Below are positions 24,700 to 35,501 of a stretch of DNA of 64,000 nt, piece after piece. The stretch is from contig JADILM010000002.1 of assembly GCA_016617785.1 (NCBI GenBank), forward strand, positions 310,001 through 374,000, given 5' to 3'. The notes under the pieces are model-generated. The model was not told the DNA's origin, did not search any database, and saw only the letters and a list, made by a program, of their open reading frames with translations. This DNA is from Sporobolomyces roseus. Lineage: Eukaryota > Basidiomycota > Microbotryomycetes > Sporidiobolales > Sporidiobolaceae. The position numbers were made by a program, and so were the translations under genes. Each line of letters begins with the position of its first letter. Positions within the stretch are counted from its first letter, which is position 1.

Positions 24700-24992
24700 A
24701 AGCTGGATTTGGGGTGAGACGATTGCACTTCTAGTTTGGGCCCAGCTGTTGTTGTAAAGGAGTATCGCTTCTTGGCTCGTCCACAAGGCGAGGATGAGAC
24801 TGCGAGAGAGAGAGAGACGAAAGCTGAGAACGAAAGCTTCTTCAACGGATTGAGCAGATGTCGTCGAGCGTTTCGTCCAGAGGATACGCACTCGGAGATC
24901 ATGCTCGCTCGGCGAGGGTCGTTCGAATGCGACTGAGGAGACGTTGCGACGGCAAAAGAGTCCTCGCTATCGATGAGGAGCAAAAAGGTCAT
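24700..24992. other. Region between the PD-(D/E)XK-like gene and the tRNA
   Basis: 293 nt. The minus strand is open for about 115 codons, but the composition is Ser-rich and it runs antisense into the upstream gene's last exon, so it is treated as a shadow. Confidence 0.4.
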
Positions 24993-25088
24993 TGATGTCT
25001 GTGAGATTCGAACTCACGCCCTTTCGGACCAGCGGATCACATGAATGAACCTTAAGCTGGCGCCTTAGACCGCTCGGCCAAAACACCT
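24993..25088 (-). tRNA. tRNA-Leu (anticodon AAG) with intron
   Basis: Reads on the minus strand as a complete class II tRNA: acceptor GGTGTTT pairs with AGACATC (two G-U pairs), D arm GGCCGAGCGGTCTAAGGC, anticodon stem CCAGC/GCTGG with loop TTAAGG...C, long variable arm TCCGAAAGGGC, T arm GTGAGTTCGAATCTCAC. The 22 nt between the anticodon stem halves exceed the 7-nt loop by 15 nt, so an intron of about 15 nt follows position 37, the canonical eukaryotic site. With U33 before it, the anticodon is AAG (codons CUU/CUC). Reading it as TAA would need a weaker stem with a G-U pair and is disfavoured. The CCA end is not encoded. Confidence 0.93.
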
Positions 25089-25372
25089 ATAGAAGCCCGC
25101 GTCAAATTTACGTATACACATCATACAAAGTTACCTGACCCAAGCTCACCACGATTTCTTTTGCTTCTCGCTCTGAGGCTCCTCTCGGTCGGTGTGATAG
25201 ATTGTGATCTCCTATTCAGGAGTCCTTCGAGAGCGAAGGGAAAGTGACAAACCCAACTTTCGTGCTCACTGCTTTCTGCGATTCTCAAGTACCGCTATAC
25301 TTCACTCGAAAAGCCGACGAACCTCAACTCTCGACAGTCGCTTACATCGCCCGACTCGAGCAAAGCTGTCAC

Positions 25373-25419
25373 TTCTCGTCCAGGAAGCTCACTCTGCCTT
25401 CTCGTCCAGGAAGCTCACT
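25373..25419. repeat. Two exact 21-bp direct repeats
   Basis: Copies at 25373-25393 and 25399-25419, beginning TTCTCGTCCAGG and ending AAGCTCACT, separated by 5 bp (26-bp period). They lie in the gap between the tRNA-Leu and the 3' end of the MFS gene. Nothing else was recognised in 25089-25490. Confidence 0.9.
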
Positions 25420-25490
25420 TAGCCCTGTCAAGAACGAATCTGTTTACTTCACAACATGAAACTACTCGGAACCATCATCACCCTTCGCCG

Positions 25491-27970
25491 TCACCGTCCC
25501 TCTGTGACAACCCTCAACCGCTCTACCCTCCGCAGTCTCTGCCTCTCATCCTTCTCCTCCTCGCGTTCTATCGCTTTCTCCCTCCAGCCTTTGCCTTTCA
25601 ACGAGACAAGGACCAACGCTGCTTGACCGAGCGCTAAAAGGATCGCCCAGCCCGTGTAGAACGCTCCATTCCCTCTTCTGTCGAGTATCGATTCACTCAC
25701 TTGCGACGAGATGCAAGCGAGAACTCCTCGAAAGATGGAATTGGTCGCGACAGCCGATGTCGATTTGCCTGGGTTGCCGTCTACGACGTAGGCTAGTGTC
25801 GATGCGTATATGATCATGCTACAAACAGGCAAGAGAAGTAAGTTGGGGCAAAGGTATAGGTAGAGAAGGGATTTTCTCTCACATATCTGCGTGGTTTCAT
25901 TCTCCCTCGTTAGCAATTTTCCGAGCTGAGGGTGACAAGAACGTTGACGCACCCACACCCAAGAGGAAGAGCACGACGACTGGAGCTGCGATATGTACTT
26001 TGTATTCGACAAGCCATGCATAGGCGACGAACAGGGGCGGCAATAGAATCATCGCAGCGTAGGTAGACCTAATTCTCATCTGTTTCCTCTCCAATTGTCA
26101 GCTGATTCGCAAGAAAGAGAAGAGAAGCAATCGACTCGCCTCAGGCTCTCCATGACCTCCGTTCTTCTCCTTCATTCGTTTCAGCATCGCATCCGACCAT
26201 CTCCCACCAACGACACTTCCAACCACATTGCCAAATCCGAACGAGAGCAGTACGCAACCGACAATGAGTGCAGAGTAGTCGTATGGTGGTGCAGCGAACG
26301 TTCTCGCAGCCGTGTAAGAGATGGTGTACTGAGCGGCGAAAAGCAATCCCGAGTAGATCAAGACGAGTAGGTTTGACGGAACGACGATGATTGATAGGGT
26401 CGCAGCGAAGGGCTACAGAGAGAAACGATTGAGCTTGTGCGCTGAGCGATCTGGAGCATATGAGAACTCACGTTGATATCCCTCAGATGAAGCTTCACAT
26501 CGACATCGGCGCTTTTGATCGTCCCCGAGCGAATCCGCTTGATCGCCTCGAAAGTTCCGCCAACGACAGCTGATCCTCGTTCTCCCTCTTGAAAGCGAGT
26601 CCTCACATCTCTTTCCTTTCTTCCATCACTTTCCGCCTCGTCGAATTGCGGCAAAGCAGCTTTCGCTTTTGCTCGGTTTTCACGGGTATGTTGTCTCGAG
26701 CGCTCCATCGCTTTCCTCCAGGCATATGATCGCTCCTTGCGAAAAGTATTCGGCATGAGCCACATCAGGACGCAACATAGTGCACCGTACTGAATGAAGC
26801 GCGAAAGTAGGAGTTCAGCGAGATACCCGCTCGAACGAACAGATAATGTACGTACACCTAGGAGGAAGTAGAACGTAGATCGCCAATCGGAAGCACTAGT
26901 TAGTGCCCCGCCTAGGATAGGCCCGAGTGCTGGACCAACAAGAGGGACTCTGCCTTGCAATGCCTTTAGTAGCCTCTCGAGAGAAGGAAGGAGTGATGAG
27001 AGAAGGTCGCTCACGAGTAGAAGATTCCCAATTTTGTCCCTCGCTCGTGAGTCTGTTGCGACGGACAACTTCGTCAGCTCTGTCGAGGTCACTCGGAGGA
27101 AGAGCACTCACATCGTAGATATCTGCCAAAGAGCCGGCTCCAAGCGCGAGTACTGCTGAGCTACCGAGGGCTTGCCCAATTCGCATTCCGATGAATACGC
27201 CAATCGAAGTAGCGCGCGCTGCTACTGCAGTAGTCACAAGATAGATGACTGTGAAAGCAAAGGAGAGAGTAAGTACGCAATCTCGAGTGGACGGATTATA
27301 TGAATGAGTGGGAGGGTAGAGAAGACGAGTGAGGGAACTTACCCAAAGCTGATAAGTAGCAGTACTTTCTCCCGCTCACTTCGCTGATCGCAGTCCAGAT
27401 CTGAGGGAAGAAGCCTTGTCCGAGAATGAAGAGCGACACCGTCAACGCGAGAGTGTTTGTCGAAGCGTTGAGGTCTCGTTGCAGGTCGTCGAGAGCCGGG
27501 AAGAAAATCGACTGCGAGGCGATGCGAGCGTCAGTGTTCGTTCTCGTTACCGATTTGAGAGGAACCTTGTAGGCGTACAGCTGTAATCGTCCCTCCCATA
27601 GCGGTGAATGCAACGATTCTGTGAAAAAGGAATTCAGCGAAAATGAATCTCGGCGACGGATAGCGAAAGCTTACGCAAGTACCGAGCTCTTCCTCGTATT
27701 TGACCACAGTCTAGGATCGTCATCTACTTTCAAGTGTTCGATATCTAGCTTGATTGGAGCCAGTTCTTGAGATTCGACTTTCGACTCCTCGGGTGTCATT
27801 TTTGCAGCCGCGACTACATCAGCAGTCGGTGGAGCGCTCTTTGGTTGATCTTCCAGCTGAGACGGAGTGGCATCAATTGGTAGCGGCTCTTGAGAAGTAT
27901 GATGAGGGGTAGAAGTTGAAGGAATAGAGAGACTTGGAGCATTCGAGCGTGTTCGTATTGGTTCAATCAT
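25491..27970 (-). CDS. Major facilitator superfamily transporter, DHA1 drug/polyamine:H+ antiporter type
   Basis: Start ATG 27970 (MIEPIRTRSN). N-terminal cytosolic tail of about 90 residues, Ser/Pro-rich, then DPRLWSNTRKSSVLA at the membrane entry. Seen: SIFFPALDDLQRDLNAS, TNTLALTVSLFILGQGFFP, AISEVSGRKYCYL (motif A region), GMRIGQALGSSAVLALGAGS, the antiporter motif C in VGPALGPILGGAL followed by DWRSTFYFLLG, a long charged central loop (about residues 270-370), NLLVLIYSGLLFAAQYTISY, GFGNVVGSVVGGRWSDA and STLAYVVDGNPGKSTSAVAT. Pattern and motif C are those of the Qdr/Dtr/Aqr group of 12-helix plasma membrane exporters. The substrate cannot be read from sequence. At least seven introns. Ends RLRVVTEGR. 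Confidence 0.92.
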
Positions 27971-29321
27971 CGAGACTGGATGCGTGCGAGAAGCGTAAGA
28001 GAAAGCGACGGCGAAAGAGTAGAGGCAGAAGCGAGAGGTGATCGAAGTCAAAGGGAGGGAGGGAGAGGGGAAGATTTTCGGCACGACTGCCGAGATGCAC
28101 CTCCTGTCCAAAAGGGTCAAACTACTTACCTTGCGAACACTACTGGTCGATTGACATTTAAATCGTCGAGAGCGTGTTGCGAAAAAGCTCTCGAAATTTC
28201 GCAAGAAAATCCCCAACTCGCGCTCGGAAGCCTTTCGTTAACCTTTCGCTGAGCTTTGAATACGTCTTGAGTCCTCTGCGTGATGTGGCGCATTCTCTCC
28301 TATTGTGTGAGCACACACGACTGTCGAAACGATGCCTGACTTCGAAGGAACAACCCGACTCGACCCGATTTTTGCTGCCTCCAAGCTCACTCGCTCACTC
28401 TCTCGAAACGCCTCCTCCACAGCCCATATCAGGTGACGAGTGACAAGAGGCTCGCAAGCATGGGATTAGGCTGAAGCGAACGAGAGTATGGTGCAGAGGG
28501 AAGATTGAGCTTGCCCAGCTTTGACTGTCGAACAGCGAGAGGCAGAGCTTGCAGCACCTTCACTTCAGTTGCGGGATGATCGTGGAGAGGCTCATAGATC
28601 TGATCGTGAGGTCGCTGAGTGGCTGCGTTGAGTCTAGCACAACTGGCCGTCCCATGCATCTTCATCGCAGGCAAACTTGATCTGACTTCAGCCGGTTCAG
28701 GGTCCACTACACATTCAGGTTCACCCAGGTTCGATTTCAGCCCACGTAGAGGTCACAGCCGAAGTCACCCAAGAACCCTGTGCGAAAATCGCTGCTCCAC
28801 ATTCAAAGGAAAAAGCTCAATCTGAAAGGACGTGACTCCTGCTCGTCCTCCGGTACTTACGGAATCGTCGTTCAATAGGTCGATGGGAACGAATGGTACC
28901 TCGATACTGGTTGATCCTGCTGCACGTCACACCAAGAAGTTGAGAAAACGAGGCTCGTGGAATCCCATTTTCGAAGATTCGCCTCCAGGGATAAATCGCG
29001 CTCCCCTTTCGAGTTGGAGTCACCTTGACAGCAACTAGCCCGGGTCATTGGCATCTCAGGTCTTGTCGCTGACTCAGTTCTCGCACAGGCAGAAGACCGA
29101 TGATTCGACGAAAGACGAGGAATGAATTCCGATTCCATAATTTTGTCTAGCACAGAACACACAGGGGATACCAAAGAGAAGGGAATATGATAATGACACA
29201 GAGAGCACAGATGAGGGAAGTAATAGGAGATTAGGTGAACCTGGGAGATGACAAGCGAGAAGAAGTCAGTTTTCGAAAACAAACTCGATTCGAGCGTCGT
29301 CGGGAGACTCACATGTAGTGC
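27971..29321. other. 1.35-kb intergenic region between MFS start and OPT stop
   Basis: One of the longest gaps in the window. A minus-strand frame of 92 codons at 28429-28707 and several plus-strand frames are present, but none shows family motifs, biased codon use or spliced extension. The promoter of the MFS gene and the 3' end of the OPT gene must lie here. A 14-nt match to the start of small-subunit rRNA at 28907-28920 is isolated and is not a gene. Confidence 0.45.
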
Positions 29322-32300
29322 CTACGTGAGCCGTTGACAATAATCAAAGTTTCTGTGTGGCCCACTGTACGTCAGGAAATGAATGGAGAAGTCAGTTTGA
29401 GAACTCGGGGCGGCGATAGAGGATAAAGCGGGTGACGAAAGAAAGAGAACATACGGGTTGAGCCCCCAAAACGGCATCGAAACAGTGTTACCACCAGCAC
29501 CGAAGAGAGCGAACGAAGCGATGAACGACATGACTGAAGAAGAGAAATCGAAATCAGCGAAAAGCTCGGAGCCGGAAGTAAGAGGAAAGTGCAAAAGACT
29601 CACATTGTGTTCCACCATCGAGACCTGCCGACATCAAGTAGTTGTACTTCCTGAACCAGGAGGAGCAGTATCGTCGAAGGTAGAATTGGGAGAAGATGGC
29701 GACGAGCATGGTAGTGAAGATCGACGAGTTGATTCCGACCGACAAGTTACCGAGGCACCAGCAGGTGATAGGGGAGACGAATTTGTCGAAACCGTATCGG
29801 GGGAAGAAGCGGTGAGCAAAGTAGAAAGGAAGAGGAACGGCGAGACCGATGACGATGGCGACGGGGATGATGAAGTAGGTCGATCCAGGTCCGTACATGT
29901 GCTTAGCGAGAGCTCCCCATGCGACGGCTTGCGAGTTGAAGGATTGAACCTGTGAATCGAAATAATTTCTGATTAGCGAAAACTCTCGATGCGATTTCGC
30001 GATTTCGCAAGCTGAGAGATCGTACCTGTTGACCTGACCAGATATTTGATCCTTGGATGTCACTACGAGCGAGAGAGGGCGTTGTCAGGTACGGAAGAGG
30101 TGGGAGGGTGTAAAATTGATTTGGACTCACAGGAGAAGTTCTCGGTGAGAGCTGATGACCGATTTCATGATGATGAGCTGGAGAATAGCTCCGACGACAG
30201 TTCCGATGCATTGAACTCCGAAGGTGGCACGAGGAGGAAGCTTGGTGTATTGACCGAGTTTGAGGTCACGAGCGAGACCGAGAGCTTGGGCGCAGGAGTT
30301 GTATCCGTAAAGGGTGAAGTACAAGTTAGCTTGCGAGTTACCGGGGACGATGGCAGCTCCGAGCATTTGGGCGAGTTGTTGAACGTCGGTTTTCTGAATG
30401 AGGGAGCAGAGTAAGTGACTGAAAAAGCAAAAGAGCGACAAGAAGTAAGACTCACGAATCCAGTAACGGCGTAGATGACGCAAACGAAGGGGAACATGAA
30501 GAGTGAGAGGATCAAAGCGACAATGAGAGCCCACCAAGGGAGTTGCGAGTGACCGGTGTCTAGTAAGAAGGAAAGCGAAAAAATCAGGACGAGGTCAAAG
30601 AGTCGAGAAGATGAAGAAAGGCGTACAGCAAGTAGCCATGGCGCAGGCGAAAGATCCAACCATGATAGCACCGTAGACCCACATAGGAACTTCCTTGTAG
30701 ACGCGCATGAGTTGGTAGTGAGGATCGGGTTGGGTTCGAGTTCGGTAAGATTTGAAAGCCTCGAGGATAGGTCGCCAGTACCTGATGAGACGGAAAGATT
30801 GAGTGATGCCACAAGAGAAGACGAGAGAGAGAAGCGAAGACTAACCAGATTCCGACGTGAGTTAGAGTAGCTCCGATAGCCAAGTTGCAACCGAGGTAGT
30901 AGATGGCGTTGGAAGCGGCGTACCAAGGAAGACCTTGCTCAGCAAGGGCGGTCTCGTTGAGCGACCAATCGGCGTTGAGGATAGTGTTTTGGTCGTATTG
31001 AGATCCGTTGGCGTAGAAAAGATCTTGCGAGAGGAAGGGGAATTGAGCGGCGTTCCACGCATTGGTAGCGTACATTCCGCAGAAGATGATGCAGCAGAGA
31101 CCGATACTGGAGAGAGGCACGAAAGTCAGCTCGTGGAGGAAAGGCTAGAAAAAGGGGAGAAGAAAAAGGACGAACCCGATGAATTGGGAGACTTGGGTGG
31201 TGAAGGGAGTGAAGAGGGCACCGAGCGATCCTCCTCCAGATCCGACGTAAGCCCAATCGAGGCAGATTGAGAACATACCGAGTCCTTCGTTACCGTTGGA
31301 TCCCCCGAAGATACGAGTGAACCAGGCAGAGTCACGCTTGGCGAGGCAGAAGATCGAGATACCAGTGAGAGTAGGAGCGACGAACTCGGGGATCCATTCC
31401 CAGCAGAAGATGGCGATGAAGACGATCCAGAAGAACTTGAGTCGCTTCTTTTGCATACCTTCGTCCTTGTCTCGGTGGAGGGCATCGAAGAGATTGACAG
31501 TAGGAACCAAGTTGGGGTAGACGATGTAGGTAGGGAAAACGGTGAAGGATCGAGTGAGACCAGCGAGACCGTAACCGAAGAGTTGAGAACCGAGGAGAGT
31601 GAAGATGGCAACTCCGTAGTTGGGAGTGATGTTGTAGTAGACTAATTGAGGAGAGGGGAGAGTCAGTCACTCGTCAAAGCGACGGGGATGCGAGAGAACG
31701 AAAACTCACGTTCGTCGGCAGCGAAAACAGAGATGGCTTCAGCGGAAGAAGCGGCGGTCGAGGACATGATGAGGACGGCGACGTGCTCCTTCAAGGTGAA
31801 GTCGCAAGGGTTGAGGAACGCCCAGAATCGACCGCGTTGAGCGCTAGGAAGAGCGGTGTGCCAGGCTTTACCGAGGATGAAGGCGATGATTTGGAGGAAG
31901 AGTTGCGAGACGTAGACGGTTTGGGGACGGAAGTAGAAGATCTATCGAGAATGGTCGCAGAGGGATCAGCGGGAGCTCAACGAGACAGGGAAAGAATGAA
32001 AGCGTCGACTCACTTGACCAAGAACAGCGGCGAAGCAGGTGAGTCCGATACCAAGGAAGTACATTCGGAAGGTGTGAACGACCATGTTGGGGTCGTCTTC
32101 GAGGGACATGCATCGAGTAGAAATATCTTCGGCAGTCTGCGCGATGTGCGAGGGCAAAGTCAGAAAATTGTGCGGCTCTAGAATCGACGGAAGAGAAAAA
32201 TGGCTCACCTCGATAGGTCGCTCCTTTCCGTTAGCCATGATATCCTTAGCGGCGACATGCAAGTAGTCCGCTCTGTGTTCTCCATCAGCGGCAACCTCTT

Positions 32301-32469
32301 GCGGCTCGTAAGAGAGACCCGACTCCTTCTCTTCGTAAGGTGTCTTTGAGATGTCGTCGGAGTCGAGGGAAGGAGGTTTGCCATCGAAGGAGTTGGAGCT
32401 ATTGAGTTCAGGTGCGGCAACGCCAGAGACAGAGTCCTGGCGTTTGAAGGGGTTGCGAACGGTGACCAT
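29322..32469 (-). CDS. Oligopeptide transporter, OPT family
   Basis: Proton-coupled importer of tetra/pentapeptides, glutathione or related compounds at the plasma membrane. Start ATG 32469 (MVTVRNPFKRQDS). A cytosolic N-terminal tail of about 150 residues carries EDDPNMVVHTFRMYFLGIGL at its end, the characteristic OPT entry. Seen further: FYFRPQTVYVSQLFLQIIAF, GYGLAGLTRSF, PTYIVYPNLVPTVNLFDALH, FCWEWIPEFVAPTLTGISIFC, YVGSGGGSLGALFTPF, QLPWWALIVALILSLFMFPF, DVQQLAQMLGAAIVPGNSQAN, YFTLYGYNSCAQALGLARDLKLGQYTKLPPR, FVSPITCWCLGNLSVGINSS. The last exon joins FWGLNP to GPHRNFDYCQRLT and stops at 29322. About ten short introns. All signature segments of the fungal Isp4/OPT1-type carriers are present. 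Confidence 0.96.
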
Positions 32470-33172
32470 CTTGACGATTCGAAGCTAAGGCTTCTCTTTT
32501 GGTCGAGTCTTGAAGTGGTTGCGAAGTGAAAGGGAGAGCGGAGGGTGAAGTGAGGAAGGAGAAGAGAGAAGAGAGGAAAGGAAGAGTGTTGATTGGAGTC
32601 AAAGAGAGAGTCGGATCGCGTGACGGGTGAGAAGCCGGTTTAAAAAAAGGGCAAAGGGGAAAGTAGAGATACGGTTTAAGCGGGGTTTGTGTACCACAAG
32701 GTAGCAGTCGATGGAAGATAGCGGGAAACATATTCTTCCTTGCGAGATGTTGCTAAAGATAGATCAGAAGATGAGGAAAAGCTTTCCCAAAAAAAGGAAC
32801 AAAGTCGGGGAGATGAAAACACACCGCGAGGTTTGCAACTTTCCACCTTGCTTCGAGACTTCGAGTCTTTTCATCCTTCCTATCCCCCACTGTAAAGAAA
32901 TCCTTTCACTTGACTCCATTTGGTGGCGACCGAATACAATCGTTTGCGAGAAACGAAATCCTCAAGGGGTCCGCCTGACTTGCGATTGTCTATCAGCCGT
33001 CATAGGGTATGCAGAACAACGAGGTGGACGTACAATCTTGTCAACTGCGAAGACCTCTATCTCCTTTGGCCCGGGGCACCCACGAGAAAACTTCGAAAAA
33101 CTCGTTACGAAATGAGCGAGACCTCGTTGAGTTTTCAAATCCTCCAAGTTCCGACGCAGTCAAAGCCCAATC

Positions 33173-33679
33173 TCAAGCTCCGAAGGTGTAATTGTCCAAT
33201 TCTCCCAACGAGGTCAACTGAGCGGATATCTTTTCAAAACACGAGGTGTCCCTCCCTAGCAGCCTTTTCATACCGAGCCGAAGAACCCGCGAGTACAGTA
33301 GTTCGGTATCCACTATTGCAAATAGATTGATTGATAGGATCCACTCTTGCATGTGGGTTGTGTTTGACGAGTCGTGTGCTGTTGCTGTCGAGAGCAGTGT
33401 GGAGAAGTTGGCAGCTGATAAGGAAACCTCGCTTGATGATGCCGAAGCAGTAGCGTATTGACATGCCGTAGCGTGGTGTAGCCAAACTTTGAAATAGCTC
33501 AGAGCTTGCAGAGCCGTGTCGAAGAGATGGAGAGTCGGGAGAAGCGTATCAACGTCTGGAAGAATTTCGCAAGTTGGAGGAGAATGCGAATTCGACAATC
33601 TCTCGCTGCAGCTCTCCAGAGCACACAAGAGTCTACTCGAAGCAATAAGACCAACAGGCGAATCGCTTTCAAGCCGCAT
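33173..33679 (-). CDS. Hypothetical single-exon ORF, 168 aa
   Basis: Open from ATG 33679 (just after an in-frame TAA) to TGA at 33173. Ser/Leu/Ala-rich with no recognised domain, no signal peptide and no clear membrane helix. A TATATATAA lies 75-83 nt upstream of the ATG, a sensible promoter spacing on this strand. It could be a lineage-specific gene or a chance frame; frames on the other strand in the same place are shorter. The rest of 32470-33172 and 33680-33958 holds no other recognised gene. Confidence 0.35.
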   Translation of the reverse strand: MRLESDSPVGLIASSRLLCALESCSERLSNSHSPPTCEILPDVDTLLPTLHLFDTALQALSYFKVWLHHATACQYATASASSSEVSLSAANFSTLLSTATAHDSSNTTHMQEWILSINLFAIVDTELLYSRVLRLGMKRLLGRDTSCFEKISAQLTSLGELDNYTFGA

Positions 33680-33753
33680 TGCTTAGTCGTGTCTCTTTCG
33701 CTCTCGACCTTTCGTCGAAGAAAATGAATAGAATGGCGCGAGAGAGGGGGAGC

Positions 33754-33762
33754 ATATATATA
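33754..33762. promoter_or_regulatory. TATA-like element TATATATAA
   Basis: The clearest TATA sequence noticed in the window. It reads as TATATATA on both strands. On the minus strand it precedes the 168-aa ORF start (33679) by about 75 nt; on the plus strand no gene starts within 1.7 kb. Confidence 0.45.
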
Positions 33763-33958
33763 AGTCCTCGGAGGGCGATTGCTGCGAGCCCCGTAACCGA
33801 GTAGCAGGAAAAGAGACGAGAGAGAAGCTTTGGAGCAAGAGAATTGGTTTGCATTAGGGAGGGCGAAGGGTATCGAATGCGAGGTTACGAAGAAGGTGGC
33901 GACGACGATACAAGGAATTGTAACAAGGAAATAGACAAGCGAAGGGAACAAGAGTGAC

Positions 33959-35007
33959 TTAGATATCGTCCTATACGTGAAAGAGAGAACGAACGAGAGT
34001 CAAAAACCAAAAATCGAATACGCGAGAGACAGAGAGAGAGTTTGAGCTTACGATATCAAAGTCGTCTTGCTTCGCAGGTAGATCCTCATCAGCCTCGTCA
34101 GCTGAAACTTCGTCGAACTCGACGTTGTCGTCCTCGTCTCCAGGTCCGAAAGTATCGGTTTCGTTGATCTTGGCAGTTTCGGGGAGTTCACCGTAAGCTT
34201 TGAGGTTACGAGCTTCGTCGGCAGTGTACTTTTGAATAACGTCGGCCTTGTCGTCCTGGAAATCTCGGAGTGAAAGAAGGATGATGTCTCCTTGATTGAT
34301 CCAAACCTTTTTTTTCCCCAAACGATCAAAGCATTCGTCAGTCAAAGAGTGCGGGATGAATCGAGACGAATACTGGGCCCTTACCTTCTTTCTCATCTTT
34401 CCTCGGATGTGCGCTAATCGCTTTTCACCATCGAAGCACATTGCCTCTACTCGACCGTTTCCAAGCATTTTCAGAACTTGAGCGTACTCTGTCAAGCGAG
34501 GTGAGCGAGGGTGTTAGCGTATTTCCTCGTATCAGGTGTCAGGCTCAGGTAGTCGAGCACTCCCCAGCAAAGAGAGAGAGATGATTGACTTACCTTGACC
34601 TTCCTCCTTGAAGACGAGTTCACGCTTGTCACCATCGTTCTCGTTCTTTCCACGTCTGCGATTTTTACCTCCCTATTAACCGTTCCAGTCCCGTCAGCAC
34701 CAGGGAGACGAGAAAAGGTGAAAGATGAGAAATGATGTACTCACTTTTCCCTTGTTCTAAAGAGGCGTGAGAAGCGATTGAGAGAAAAGCAGAAAGATAG
34801 GACGCAAACAGTCAGCTCAATGATCCATCTCGAGATGTCTGCTAGTCCTTGGAGAGGTGTAGTGGCTCGGTTCAAGTTGATGAAAGAGATCAAGATGAGA
34901 AACTTTTGTTCAGTGTTTGATCCTTCTCGGAGGGCACTTGACGCCGGTTGAGAGTGATTTTGAGGGTTCTGTGAGTGCTACTAATGATTCAGACTTACTT
35001 TAGGCAT
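33959..35007 (-). CDS. Translation initiation factor eIF1A
   Basis: Small-subunit initiation factor (yeast Tif11) that binds the ribosomal A site and promotes scanning and start-codon choice. Exons: 9 nt at 34999-35007 (ATG CCT AAA), 12 nt at 34745-34756 (NKGK), then [20 protein letters not shown], then [75 protein letters not shown], an acidic tail, and a last exon giving DFDI-DDI. The OB fold, basic N-terminal tail and terminal DIDDI are all typical of eIF1A. The two tiny coding exons and the three-codon last exon are easily missed by gene callers. Confidence 0.97.
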
Positions 35008-35501
35008 GTTTGGTGATGAGTAGAAGTGATCGCCTTACAATTTTCTCCCTTTCAATTCTGTTCATTTACAACTCGACTACAATCGACTTTACTGGCTTAT
35101 TGGCCATCCAGATAGATTCGAGATTGGATCAGAGGGACTACTAGTGCAGCAGCAAGTTCAGGAGATCGGAGTCGTCTTTCTCCTTCTCGGGTTCACTAAT
35201 CTCGGACAACATCAACCACAAATCTAATACAGATCATACTCAAGGTAGTGGAAGCAAGTGTAAGCTTTCTATTCCTCCACGCCGATCTATGGAATAGGCG
35301 ATACGCGCTTCCGTGTTGAATCAGATCGTCTCGCAAAGATCACTCAGCAACATAGTTCAAACAAGGAGATACAGCTAGAACTGACACTGTTGTTCACCCT
35401 GCAGCAACGAAAACCTCTCTTCTACTTCGACCAATCCCTCTTCCGATTCCTGCTCGCGCCCTTTGCGGCAGCGTTGTCTCCCCCTCTCCCTTCTCTTTCC
35501 C

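Noticed and set aside
24645..24992. 115-codon minus-strand ORF
   Set aside because: Antisense to the last exon of the plus-strand gene, Ser-rich, with no conserved feature.
24993..25088. tRNA read as Leu(TAA)
   Set aside because: Would require a weaker anticodon stem with a G-U closing pair; the CCAGC/GCTGG stem with AAG fits the class II tRNA-Leu alignment better.
28429..28707. 92-codon minus-strand ORF in the MFS-OPT gap
   Set aside because: No motif, no splice extension and no promoter signal; typical chance frame in a stop-poor genome.
28907..28920. CTGGTTGATCCTGC, identical to the universal start of small-subunit rRNA
   Set aside because: The match stops after 14 nt and downstream sequence shows no rRNA similarity. 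It is taken as coincidence.
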